NCBI RefSeq assembly: GCF_001885075.1
Contig: NZ_MODU01000004.1
Location: 3,844,001-3,908,000 of the forward strand
Length of the DNA stretch: 64,000 nt
Reading direction: 5' to 3'
Source of the DNA: Alteromonas sp. V450
Lineage (GTDB): Bacteria > Pseudomonadota > Gammaproteobacteria > Enterobacterales > Alteromonadaceae
Part shown: piece after piece, positions 20,058 to 27,884 of the stretch
How positions within the stretch are numbered: position 1 is the first letter of the stretch
Layout of the letters: each line of letters begins with the position of its first letter
Notes under the pieces: generated by a model
The model's input: only the letters and a program-made list of their open reading frames with translations
Databases searched by the model: none
Told to the model about the DNA's origin: nothing
Translations under genes and position numbers: made by a program

Positions 20058-20064
20058 TTATAGA

Positions 20065-20394
20065 CTAGGCCTTTTTGACAAATTTTGCGGTTAGCATCAT
20101 TTCACCGGCGCCATCTACTTTACAATCAAGCTGGTGGTCTTTGGCATCTTTAACATGGCGAATAGTTGCTTTGGTGCCAATTTTTAGCACCAGCGAACTG
20201 CCTTTTACTTTCAAGTCTTTAGCCAGCGTGATCTTATCACCGGCCACTAATGGCGTACCGTTATAGTCTTTTGCAGAGACTTCCTCTTCTACCTCGTTCG
20301 GGTTCCATTCGTGTCCACATTCGGGGCATATAAGTAAAGATTGGTCTTCGTATACATAGTCTGATTGACAATGCGGGCAAGGAGGTAGCGACAT
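20065..20394 (-). CDS. yjdM: YjdM/PhnA-family zinc-ribbon protein
   Basis: A 109-residue protein with an N-terminal zinc ribbon (CPHC...CPEC at residues 6-9 and 23-26) and the PhnA C-terminal domain (DYNGTPLVAGDKITLAKDLKVKG). It is well conserved in proteobacteria; despite the name, a direct role in phosphonate use is doubtful. It is the last clearly chromosomal gene before the integron array on this side. Confidence 0.9.
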   Translation of the reverse strand: MSLPPCPHCQSDYVYEDQSLLICPECGHEWNPNEVEEEVSAKDYNGTPLVAGDKITLAKDLKVKGSSLVLKIGTKATIRHVKDAKDHQLDCKVDGAGEMMLTAKFVKKA

Positions 20395-20674
20395 TTAAAA
20401 TTCTCTTTAAAGTTATGAGGTTTGCGAATGGATCAGGTAGAAACTGTTGCGGTTAATTGCTTTACTACCAACAAAAAACGGTTCCTACATAACCTTCCGC
20501 CCAGCGACGTAGTAGCCTTTAATGTAATTCAACATTGGCTTGTCTTAAGCTTCTGAAGGAGCACGGCGACTAACCCGCATATTTTTACATGAACCAAAGA
20601 AAAAAGTAATAACCAAAACATGCCATCTGGTGCACTTGGCTGAGGTGACCCTGTGCCGCTGCAGCAGAAATTGT

Positions 20675-20923
20675 CTACACGCTTTTTGAACCTATTCTTA
20701 CTACCACTATTAAGTATATAAGCCAGATTACAAACGATGAAGCCAGTAGCCAATTAGCGTGCCAAACTACGCTAATTTCTCCTGTCCGAAAAACGGAAAT
20801 TACAAGAGAAGCTGCACCTTGTAAAAGGATTAAAAGCCCTAAGGACTGCAAATATAGCCTAAGCGGATACATGAGCTTTTGACTTGTTATTCTATAGAAT
20901 TCTTGTTGAATAAATTGCTTCAT
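20675..20923 (-). CDS. Hypothetical two-helix membrane protein
   Basis: An 82-residue protein with two hydrophobic segments (about 26-46 and 58-77) joined by a short polar loop. No family is recognised. It lies at the probable distal end of the integron array. A 60-bp stretch directly upstream (20925-20984) is bounded by ATTTAAC and GTTAGGT, which match attC outer cores, though its inner symmetry is poor. Confidence 0.45.
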   Translation of the reverse strand: MKQFIQQEFYRITSQKLMYPLRLYLQSLGLLILLQGAASLVISVFRTGEISVVWHANWLLASSFVIWLIYLIVVVRIGSKSV

Positions 20924-21054
20924 TATTTAACTTCTTCGATAAGTGGACAGGTGCAACAGTTTAACCATTTCTATTTTGTTAGGTTTTTCTATGTTTCAGT
21001 TACACCAGTTTCGTCGCAGTGTTGCCCATTGGTATATGTTTTTATTTTTCAAGG

Positions 21055-21072
21055 CGTTAAGTTCGCTTAACG
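21055..21072. terminator. UUCG hairpin downstream of the acyltransferase
   Basis: CGTTAAG-TTCG-CTTAACG forms a perfect 7-bp stem with a stable UUCG loop (CGAA on the other strand). It starts about 24 bases after the acyltransferase stop codon on the - strand. It may stop transcription or stabilise the mRNA end. Confidence 0.5.
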
Positions 21073-21095
21073 TTTATTCGCTAATACTTTTTTTT

Positions 21096-22100
21096 TTACC
21101 TGCCTCCCAATACCAGAGAAGCACTTTTAGGGAAATGTTTTTTGAAATACGTCGCCATCAATATACACACGACTACCGTCGTTATAGGGGTGAGAAGCCA
21201 GTATATAGGGTATGCGATAGTACTAAAAAAGTGAGTATAAACAAACCAAAAGAGCAATATCAGTGGGCCGTGAGCAAGAAAAGTAAAGAAGCTGCAGTGA
21301 CTGTATTTATACAAATATTCATATACCTTTGAGTGTTGTATCAACGATAGTGCAGGCCACACCATAAAAGGCGACACCAATCGAAGTAATTCTCTATTTT
21401 CAATTTTATATGTGACTACGAAAAGACAAAGCGCTACAAAGGCGGTAGCTAGCCAAACGGCATATTTGTCTAGTGCCGTTAAATCCCAATTCTTGATGGC
21501 GGCCAGCCCGCCTATGTAAAAACTAACCAACATACTGTTTCTGAGCACAATATCGCCATCTAGGTTAAAGAAATATATACCTGATATCAGCGCTAGACCG
21601 AGATAGGGGGCGCGGTTCAGCACAAACCCAAACAATGGTGCTAAAAGAGAAACGGCAAATAAGTCTCTGAGAAAGTTTAACGGGTAATTTACCGGCGAGC
21701 TGAAAAGGCCAGTTAACGCGTCAATCCAATTTATTGGTTCAATTGGATATAATTGCGCCGAAAAGTTGTGTGAAAGTAAGTTGTGTTTCTGTGACAAATA
21801 GATAATAAAAACAAGGGGAAGGTTCCAAAGTAAAAGCGGTATCAATACAGACTTAGCTTTCTTTTGAACAAGATTTAAGGGCGTAAGATAGAGGCGTGAG
21901 CGAAAAACTAAATAACCTGAAATGACCGTCAACACGGGCACTGTCGCTCTAAAAATGCCATGTGAAAAAAAGGCTTTCACATACTCAAAAGCAGTTTCTA
22001 CCTCGCGCAGTGGTTGGTATTCGGGTAAATGTAAGACAATAATGCCTATTACCATGAAATATCTAGTGGCCCAAATACGCTTACTTAACTCACTTTTCAA
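21096..22100 (-). CDS. Acyltransferase family 3 membrane protein
   Basis: A 334-residue protein with about ten hydrophobic segments and an acyltransferase-3 pattern: an N-terminal basic helix RIWATRYFMVIGIIVLHLP, and a segment VPVLTVISGYLVFRS typical of the family's second helix. Members transfer acetyl or other acyl groups to surface polysaccharides. TTG at 22100 is chosen because TGGAG lies six bases upstream. It is large for a cassette and at the decayed end of the array, so it may be either a cassette gene or chromosomal. Confidence 0.75.
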   Translation of the reverse strand: MKSELSKRIWATRYFMVIGIIVLHLPEYQPLREVETAFEYVKAFFSHGIFRATVPVLTVISGYLVFRSRLYLTPLNLVQKKAKSVLIPLLLWNLPLVFIIYLSQKHNLLSHNFSAQLYPIEPINWIDALTGLFSSPVNYPLNFLRDLFAVSLLAPLFGFVLNRAPYLGLALISGIYFFNLDGDIVLRNSMLVSFYIGGLAAIKNWDLTALDKYAVWLATAFVALCLFVVTYKIENRELLRLVSPFMVWPALSLIQHSKVYEYLYKYSHCSFFTFLAHGPLILLFWFVYTHFFSTIAYPIYWLLTPITTVVVCILMATYFKKHFPKSASLVLGGR

Positions 22101-22259
22101 TGGTATCTCCACTTTTCAATTAAATTGAATCCTATCCAGCTGCACCTACAAAGTGAAGGGGCTTCAAGCGAGTGCTCAACGCCAAAAATTGCAAAGCTTG
22201 TTTCTTTTTTTGTATCACACTTTTATCGTGTTTTTGCATACTTTCGTTTTATGCCGTAT

Positions 22260-22841
22260 CTATTCTCGGTCGAGAAGAGCAAGCGTGCTTTGATCAAAGC
22301 GTATTTGCATTGGCGTGTTTTGTTCATCCCAAGCGCCAATATGAATATGAGGGTTCCTGCTGTAACCATTGTTACCTACTTTAGCGACAGTTGTTCCTTG
22401 TCTTACGGTTTCACCTTCTTTAACTGTTACGTCTCTAACGTGCGCTAACAATACCGATGAACCATTTTTGGTTTTAAAGGTTATCGAGCTTGCTCTCCCG
22501 GGCGTCATAATGCCCGGCTGATTGGTGATTGGGTTAATGTAGATTTTTGTGACTATACAATCACAGGGGGCAAGCACGTCTTTTTGAAAACCAAACCAAT
22601 CTTCGTTTTTGAAGCCGCTATTTGTATACGTTCTTTGAAATAGCCTTTTGTCGTCTTCATACCAGCCTCCTATAACACAATCTGTACCTAGGGCGTCGCC
22701 AGCATAGTTGAATTGTCCGTCCCAATGCTCTGTACAAGAGAATGTTTCTTTATGAATAGCGTGAATTTTTATCGCCTCGTGTGCCGAAGTGGCAAAAGGA
22801 ATTATGGTCGCTAACAGTAGTAATTTTATGTAAAACCCCAT
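22260..22841 (-). CDS. Exported M23 (LytM-like) family protein
   Basis: A 193-residue protein with a signal peptide (MGFYIKLLLLATIIPFATSA). The C-terminal half has the LytM pattern: VLLAHVRDVTVKEGETVRQG, then VAKVGNNGYSRNPHIHIG with the HxH zinc ligands. The first ligand pair (HxxxD) is not evident; the region reads YAGDALGTDCVIGGW, so peptidase activity is doubtful. Several cysteines (including PCDC) suggest disulfides. ATG at 22841 has AAGGA upstream and starts the signal peptide; the longer frame to 22955 is not needed. Confidence 0.72.
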   Translation of the reverse strand: MGFYIKLLLLATIIPFATSAHEAIKIHAIHKETFSCTEHWDGQFNYAGDALGTDCVIGGWYEDDKRLFQRTYTNSGFKNEDWFGFQKDVLAPCDCIVTKIYINPITNQPGIMTPGRASSITFKTKNGSSVLLAHVRDVTVKEGETVRQGTTVAKVGNNGYSRNPHIHIGAWDEQNTPMQIRFDQSTLALLDRE

Positions 22842-23073
22842 TCTTCTTGTCCTTAAGTGTCTTTCTCTCATAATGCAAAGTAATTGGCGCCGTGAGATAT
22901 CAGCAATCACAAATGTGCAAAATAGCCATAGCGTTCTATCTAGACTAAATCTCAAGCAGTAAAGCCCTTGATATTTCAGTTTTCGCTTTATGTCTGCGTA
23001 ATTAACCTAAGCTCCAAAAGTGAACAAATCAAATAGCTAACAAGGCCAAAAGCATTGCAATTAAAAAGCTAAA

Positions 23074-23685
23074 CTAGCCCAGTAGTTTGGTTAAAAAATA
23101 CGTGCCCTGTTCACTTAAAAGCCAAATAAACACAGCAATATTGATACAAACCGTCACCCAATATGTTGTCTTAAATGCTTCCTTGCTTGATTTATGCTTC
23201 AACGTATTTTGTGCATAAAAAGCGCCGGGCCAACCGCCTACCAAGCTTATCAAATGTAAATGGCTTTCGGGTGTCCGCCAGCTGCCATTCTGCGCAGATG
23301 ACTTATCAATGGCATAAAAAATATAGGCAACAACGCTTGCTGCAATATAAACAAAAATAACCTCTACGGGGATTTGTTTTAGTAGCGTTGTTGTAATCAA
23401 AACCAGCCAAAAAGACGCTGAAATTACAGAGCCTAACTTACGCGACCGCCGAGGAGTAGTGGATCTCAACCTGCGCTCGCGCGCGAATCTTATGTTTAAC
23501 GCTTTAAACTTACCTTTAGCATCTTTGACTTGTTCATAGACAATGATGTCGCCCTCGACAGGCCTTCTAGAGGGCTTATGAAACGACTTAATATGAACAA
23601 ATGATCGATTTCCACCTCCATTGGGCTCTACAAATCCGAATCCTTTATCGTCGTTCCAATTTTTTATTCTTCCTTGAAACCGCAA
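23074..23685 (-). CDS. Cold-shock domain plus DUF1294 membrane protein
   Basis: A 203-residue fusion. Residues 1-68 form a cold-shock (OB-fold) domain with RIKNWNDDKGFGFVEPNGGG, whose RNP1 core is KGFGFV. Residues 90-195 are a DUF1294 membrane domain with about four hydrophobic segments and HLISLVGGWPGAFYAQNTLKHKS as two adjoining pieces. This fusion is common in gammaproteobacteria; its function is unknown. TTG at 23685 has AAGGA upstream. Confidence 0.85.
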   Translation of the reverse strand: MRFQGRIKNWNDDKGFGFVEPNGGGNRSFVHIKSFHKPSRRPVEGDIIVYEQVKDAKGKFKALNIRFARERRLRSTTPRRSRKLGSVISASFWLVLITTTLLKQIPVEVIFVYIAASVVAYIFYAIDKSSAQNGSWRTPESHLHLISLVGGWPGAFYAQNTLKHKSSKEAFKTTYWVTVCINIAVFIWLLSEQGTYFLTKLLG

Positions 23686-23723
23686 TTAACTAATCCTTCT
23701 TAAATAGATGCTGCTTAAATTGG

Positions 23724-23811
23724 CTGTAACACTCACTTACCGTCTGATCGTTTGTCTGCCTATAAAATTGGGCTGCAAATTTTAAGAATTACAGCTTGAA
23801 CGGCGTTAAAC
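23724..23811 (-). repeat. Candidate degenerate attC
   Basis: CTGTAAC on the left and GTTAAAC on the right are 88 bp apart, and the right core supplies the TAA stop of the DsbA-like gene, as in proximal attC sites. Inner symmetry is weak. Confidence 0.4.
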
Positions 23812-24432
23812 GGGCTTATTCAGTAAAAAAAGTACCAACGCTTTATACTCTTGCATTGTCTTAATGTTCTTCGTTTCCGGCTTGTATTTTCCGTTTATTA
23901 TTAAAGTAGGTACGCCCGTAAACCCTTGACTTCTTATTTCCTTCGTATTTTTTTGCATCATTTTAGCTTTTGCATTAACAGAGAAGCTCGAAAATATTTT
24001 ATCGAATTTTTCGGCGTTCACATTGTTAACTAAAAACAAATTTTTAATGTCTTTTTCGTTGCTAAAATCTGCTTTATTTACGTGGATATATTTGAAAATT
24101 GCGGGAACAAGTTGTTCTTCAACCTTCAGGTACTCAGCAGTTATTAGCGCTTTGGTTAATAAATTTTCAATATCAGGCTTTCTACCAGGCATACCGTCCA
24201 CGTGATTTTTCTTAAATACGGCATCGTCGGGAAGAGCGGCTTTAAGCTCATTCATAAAGCCTTCTTGTCTGTAACAAGCAGGACAATAGAACGAGAAAAA
24301 CTCTGTTATTTCTTTTGATGTGCTAGGCTCTCCCTCTATTTTTACGTAGTGATCTCCCTCAGAAAATTGTTGGGCGTCAACCGTAAAACAAAAAAGCAAT
24401 GACACAATAACCATTATTAACTTTTGATGCAT
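23806..24432 (-). CDS. DsbA-family thiol:disulfide interchange protein
   Basis: A 208-residue exported protein: signal peptide to about residue 20 (FCFTVDA), then a thioredoxin-fold DsbA domain with the active-site CPAC in EFFSFYCPACYRQEG and a cis-proline loop GFTGVPTLIING near the C-terminus. It should oxidise cysteines in periplasmic proteins. ATG at 24432 is chosen because AAGGAAG lies just upstream; the longer open frame to 24768 runs through non-coding sequence. The stop codon lies in a possible attC core. Confidence 0.88.
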   Translation of the reverse strand: MHQKLIMVIVSLLFCFTVDAQQFSEGDHYVKIEGEPSTSKEITEFFSFYCPACYRQEGFMNELKAALPDDAVFKKNHVDGMPGRKPDIENLLTKALITAEYLKVEEQLVPAIFKYIHVNKADFSNEKDIKNLFLVNNVNAEKFDKIFSSFSVNAKAKMMQKNTKEIRSQGFTGVPTLIINGKYKPETKNIKTMQEYKALVLFLLNKPV

Positions 24433-24562
24433 AGTACTTCCTTTTTTTAGTCCATTTTGTGCTATTAGTGCTGGAGCGAGCGGATTGAAATCGCAATGAG
24501 TTGCGCAGTACATTCGCGAAGCCCCTCGAAACCACAGGTGGTAAATAGTTGTTTTTTGGTCG

Positions 24563-25156
24563 TTACCCTGCCAAGTAAAGTGAGAACACAAACAACCACA
24601 AGACTTGAAAACCGTAGCTAAGCCTCTGGTGTATACCAAGGTTCGACTTGTTTTTAAACGCATTTGCCAACGTGTATGAAAAAACAATGCAGCCTGAAAT
24701 ACACGCGACCGAAAAGGCACGTAACCATATAGGATACGCGTCTTCGAACGCGGCGATTGCTGGCGCAATTAACAAAGACAGCAACATAACTACACCAGCC
24801 AACGAGTGAATCTTACAACTATTTGATGGGGTTTGTGTGAACGGATCGCTGTCCATTGGATAAGCGCCGGCAACCCAGGTGCCCAGACCGTGAGCGACAA
24901 TCATAATTCCTATAAATAACTCGCCCATAGAAAGTGAGTTTATCAATACATTAATGCCAAAGGCGCAGAATAGCGCACCCAATGGATAGTTGTTAATTAA
25001 TGGGGAGAGTCTTTGAGTGGGGCTGTTAAAGGCGCCTAACTCGCTACAGAATTGCGTTTTGTGGCAATAGTTGGGATAAAAAAGCGAAGCAATATAAATA
25101 CCGATAACTATCCATACCGATGCAATTGCGCCTGTGTAGGCAAAAAAGGGTTCCAA
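24563..25156 (-). CDS. DUF998-family membrane protein
   Basis: A 197-residue protein with six hydrophobic segments and the DUF998 pattern (SPLINNYPLGALFCAFGINV, MIVAHGLGTWVAGAYPMDSD, NSCKIHSLAGVVMLLS). Function of the family is unknown. TTG at 25156 has GAGG eight bases upstream. The orientation fits the cassette array; no clear attC follows. Confidence 0.75.
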   Translation of the reverse strand: MEPFFAYTGAIASVWIVIGIYIASLFYPNYCHKTQFCSELGAFNSPTQRLSPLINNYPLGALFCAFGINVLINSLSMGELFIGIMIVAHGLGTWVAGAYPMDSDPFTQTPSNSCKIHSLAGVVMLLSLLIAPAIAAFEDAYPIWLRAFSVACISGCIVFSYTLANAFKNKSNLGIHQRLSYGFQVLWLFVFSLYLAG

Positions 25157-25235
25157 CTGGCATTCCTCCGTGTCAATTAAATCACAACGCTTAAAAACAA
25201 TTCATGGGCAGCTTAATATCAGGCCTCCCAGCTTT

Positions 25236-25466
25236 TTACACCAACATAAGCAGCAAAACTATGCCAGTAGCTGCAGCTATACCAGCAAAAAACACATGAT
25301 CCTTGGCGTTTCTATGTAACGGTGTAGTAGGGTATCTGCCGAAAGTTATGATTTTTAGCGAGATATAACCTAAACCGTAAACAACTCCTTCAATAATAAT
25401 CTGCTGAACAACAAAGCGGATAAAACTGACGGTAAACCTAAATATTGGTTCTATTAATTCTTCCAT
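25236..25466 (-). CDS. Hypothetical small membrane protein
   Basis: A 76-residue protein with two hydrophobic regions (about 10-43 and 58-76) separated by TFGRYPTTPLHRNAKDH. No family is recognised. It is probably an old integron cassette; the flanking sequence has only AAC-like remnants (TCACAAC at 25170). Confidence 0.5.
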   Translation of the reverse strand: MEELIEPIFRFTVSFIRFVVQQIIIEGVVYGLGYISLKIITFGRYPTTPLHRNAKDHVFFAGIAAATGIVLLLMLV

Positions 25467-25589
25467 TTTTGCTTCTACATCTCAGAAATACACGCCCATA
25501 CGCAATAATTAACAAACTCACGGTAGAATGAAGCGATGTTATCGTTTGATTACGGCTTTAATTAACTTGCTCAGTGCTTAACATTTTAC

Positions 25590-26168
25590 TCACTTCACAG
25601 ACATGCCGTACGCGTCTGCGACTATTTTTTTATATTCATCCAATGGAGGAAGGCCAACTTCAGCCCGTCTTTTGTCAACATGCTCTTCGTCAAAAATAGG
25701 GTCAAAAACCAGCTCGCCATCTAAAATGTTTAACTGGGTACCATATAGCTGTAGTTTGTTTTGATGAACAAGGACCCTATCTTGTAACAGAGCGAATTCT
25801 TGCCCTGACACACCTTCCCCATTCAAAAACGATCGTTTTAAGTGAGGAAGCATAGCTTCCTGAAATTTTAAATCTGATGAATGTTGCACAATTAAAAATG
25901 CCGCTGATACGCCGCTTCTACCCACTAAATTCTCATTAACCCATGCGTGTTGCTCAATGATTTCTTTGAGCCTTTTTGTATTTTTCGCATCAATGAGACG
26001 CAATTTTTCGAGTAACTCAGGGGGTGGGGCGTTCCACCCTATCTTCGCTATGTCATTTCTTATGCTTTGGTCTGACTGCGCCATCGACACAAGTTCATGC
26101 TGCAGCTGGATATTTGACGCAGCTAAGCTATTGAATGAAAAAAGTACAAGGAATAAGAGAGTACGCAT
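25590..26168 (-). CDS. DUF6624-like exported protein
   Basis: A 192-residue protein with a signal peptide (FNSLAAS) and the conserved pattern of DUF6624 proteins: AFLIVQHSSDLKFQEAMLP, ALLQDRVLVHQNKLQLYGTQ, and VDKRRAEVGLPPLDEYKK. Members are frequent in integrons and as scattered accessory genes; no function is established. Confidence 0.7.
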   Translation of the reverse strand: MRTLLFLVLFSFNSLAASNIQLQHELVSMAQSDQSIRNDIAKIGWNAPPPELLEKLRLIDAKNTKRLKEIIEQHAWVNENLVGRSGVSAAFLIVQHSSDLKFQEAMLPHLKRSFLNGEGVSGQEFALLQDRVLVHQNKLQLYGTQLNILDGELVFDPIFDEEHVDKRRAEVGLPPLDEYKKIVADAYGMSVK

Positions 26169-26248
26169 TTATACAGTATTTTTTGTTATGCAATATTTTA
26201 CTCTGAAAATATTGTCCTATTGCTATAAAAAATGGCCCGTAAAATCAA

Positions 26249-26267
26249 AGGGCCTCATAAAGGCCCT
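26249..26267. terminator. Hairpin between cassette genes
   Basis: AGGGCCT-CATAA-AGGCCCT, a perfect 7-bp stem, lies between the 26301 and 25590 genes (read on -). A T-rich stretch follows on the - strand about 8 bases later (complement of TGCTATAAAAAA). A plausible intrinsic terminator for the 26301 gene. Confidence 0.5.
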
Positions 26268-26300
26268 AAAATGGCCACTGGTGGAGCCGTCGCGCATGAG

Positions 26301-26618
26301 TTACTCAGGCGTAGATGTGTATTTATGTTCACAAGACACGACGGCAGCGCACAACCCACTAAAAGCCAGAACAAAAATAGAAGTGAATATACCCCATAAG
26401 GCGAAAAGCAACGATGGCAATGTGGTTCCCGGCGCTGACATGGTCCCGTTGATACCACCGAAGTTCATCGTTCTGGGTTGGTCTAATATAACGCCGAATG
26501 CACCGACAACTATTGAGAATATTATTAATACAAGGCCTAAAAAGCCTAAACATCGCGCTGCAAATAGTAAGAGTTTCAGGTTTGTAGTCTGCAATTTTGA
26601 GTAAGGATAAAGCTTCAT
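26301..26618 (-). CDS. Hypothetical membrane protein
   Basis: A 105-residue protein with two hydrophobic segments around a polar loop (ILDQPRTMNFGGINGTMS), ending in a short Cys/His-containing tail. ATG at 26618 has AGGAGA upstream; the ORF's first ten residues before it are not used. No family is recognised. Confidence 0.6.
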   Translation of the reverse strand: MKLYPYSKLQTTNLKLLLFAARCLGFLGLVLIIFSIVVGAFGVILDQPRTMNFGGINGTMSAPGTTLPSLLFALWGIFTSIFVLAFSGLCAAVVSCEHKYTSTPE

Positions 26619-26639
26619 AAGTCTCCTTTTGAGCTGTGC

Positions 26640-26747
26640 GTATAGCAAAGTAATCGTTCGTTATACTGGTTTTAAACAGCGTTCAGTACCAACAAGCTAT
26701 GTTATAAACGGTGTAAAAAATAACGGGAGTGTGTTTATTCGTTTTAC
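26640..26747 (-). repeat. Candidate degenerate attC
   Basis: 108 bp bounded by GTATAGC and GTTTTAC, each one base from a functional core (AAC to AGC; GTTA to GTTT). Spacing matches the proximal attC. Supports decay of the distal array. Confidence 0.3.
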
Positions 26748-27106
26748 GCTAAAGCACCGTTTAACAGCATACCCGGCATGAAAAAATAAAAGGCCCAGAA
26801 GCCTGAACTAGTGAATAACAACGCAACTGCACAGAACGACGCTTGTAAGAAAAACACGGAAGGTTTAGCGCAAGCGCTATGTTTTAAAGCAATACATGAA
26901 GTGCTTAAACAGGCTTTCACATTTTGATATTTGCTAGACACCCAACTAAGAAATGGCGCTATGCTGGCAAATACCAAAGCAAAAGCGACGTCTATACCAC
27001 CTAGTTGAACGAGGAAGGCAATCTCTGGCAAAAGCGCTGCCGCAACAACCAGGGAAACCCCTATAACGGCGCGTTGTAAATTGGTGAGTTCATTCCATGA
27101 TTTCAT
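26744..27106 (-). CDS. Hypothetical membrane protein
   Basis: A 120-residue protein with about four hydrophobic segments (AVIGVSLVVAAALLPEIA first) and a Cys-rich middle (ACLSTSCIALKHSACAK). ATG at 27106 has GAAGGAA upstream. No family is recognised. Orientation and size fit the cassette array. Confidence 0.58.
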   Translation of the reverse strand: MKSWNELTNLQRAVIGVSLVVAAALLPEIAFLVQLGGIDVAFALVFASIAPFLSWVSSKYQNVKACLSTSCIALKHSACAKPSVFFLQASFCAVALLFTSSGFWAFYFFMPGMLLNGALA

Positions 27107-27227
27107 AATATTCCTTCTATAACGCACTACTCGAAAAACAAGCAGCAATCTCTTGGTACATTATCAAGCAGAGCACAAAAAGCCTATACATTTTTTAGTG
27201 AATTACGTGAACAGTTTTATTGGCTTT

Positions 27228-27764
27228 TCACAGCACTATGTCCAAATTCGGCCATGTTTTTAACCAGCCTTTAGATGTTACTCGTTGTAAAAAAACGTCT
27301 TGTGAACGTTGGGGATTAAATGTAATACAGCCTTTTAACAACGAGTCAAAGCCAAAAGCAGCGACGCACTCATACTTATTCGATTGTAATTGACGAATGG
27401 CAACTGCCGTTTCCTTTTCTGGCCAGTAGCGCATTGCATCTATTGTGCTCTGATAGGGTTTATCACCGTTACGCTCATGCATCTTCGCTTGATTACGAAC
27501 CTGCCAATTGAGGGTGGGCATGCGGGCTTTAAGTAGTGATTCGTATTCTAAAAAGGCTTGAGAGCTAGACTCTGTGGGGTCGAAATAAATGACATCTACG
27601 TCATTTAACACAGTGGGGGTTTTATAACTGTGTATTGCGTCCCAAACTACGTTTCGAACAAAACCGGCAGCAATATAGCACTGCGGCAAGTTGAGTTTAT
27701 ATACTTGAGAAAGCGCTTCTACTCTAATTGGATCTTGCTTTATAAGGTTTACAATTTTGTTCAT
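27228..27764 (-). CDS. Nucleotidyltransferase-fold family protein (COG3575 type)
   Basis: A 178-residue soluble protein. It begins with a helical region followed by CYIAAGFVRNVVWDAIH and DVDVIYFDP, the polymerase-beta-like nucleotidyltransferase signature (G...R and DxD). RMPTLNWQVRNQAKMHERNG and STIDAMRYWPEKETAVA are characteristic of this family. Its substrate is unknown. It is flanked by possible degenerate attC sites. Confidence 0.8.
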   Translation of the reverse strand: MNKIVNLIKQDPIRVEALSQVYKLNLPQCYIAAGFVRNVVWDAIHSYKTPTVLNDVDVIYFDPTESSSQAFLEYESLLKARMPTLNWQVRNQAKMHERNGDKPYQSTIDAMRYWPEKETAVAIRQLQSNKYECVAAFGFDSLLKGCITFNPQRSQDVFLQRVTSKGWLKTWPNLDIVL

Positions 27765-27776
27765 TTTAGACCCGTG

Positions 27777-27884
27777 GCATAACGCTTTATTGTGGACAGT
27801 AGCGCGTTGCTACAATCGAAAGGCGAACCAAGCCAGCTTTATCAATCGTTTACTGCAACTTGTCTATTTTAGTTGCTGTTAATG
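27777..27884 (-). repeat. Candidate degenerate attC
   Basis: 108 bp from GCATAAC to GTTAATG, both intact at the AAC/GTT positions. The right core supplies the TAA stop of the protease-ankyrin gene, the same geometry as in proximal cassettes. Inner stem is poorly conserved. Confidence 0.45.

Noticed and set aside
20529..20753. 74-codon - strand frame overlapping the 20675 gene
   Set aside because: Overlaps a better membrane-protein frame; composition looks random.
20925..20984. 60-bp sequence with perfect attC outer cores before the 20675 gene
   Set aside because: Inner arms pair poorly and the start codon abuts the core, so it is mentioned but not called.
24433..24768. Extension of the DsbA-like frame to 24768
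   Set aside because: ATG at 24432 has a good ribosome site and begins a signal peptide; the extension overlaps the DUF998 gene.
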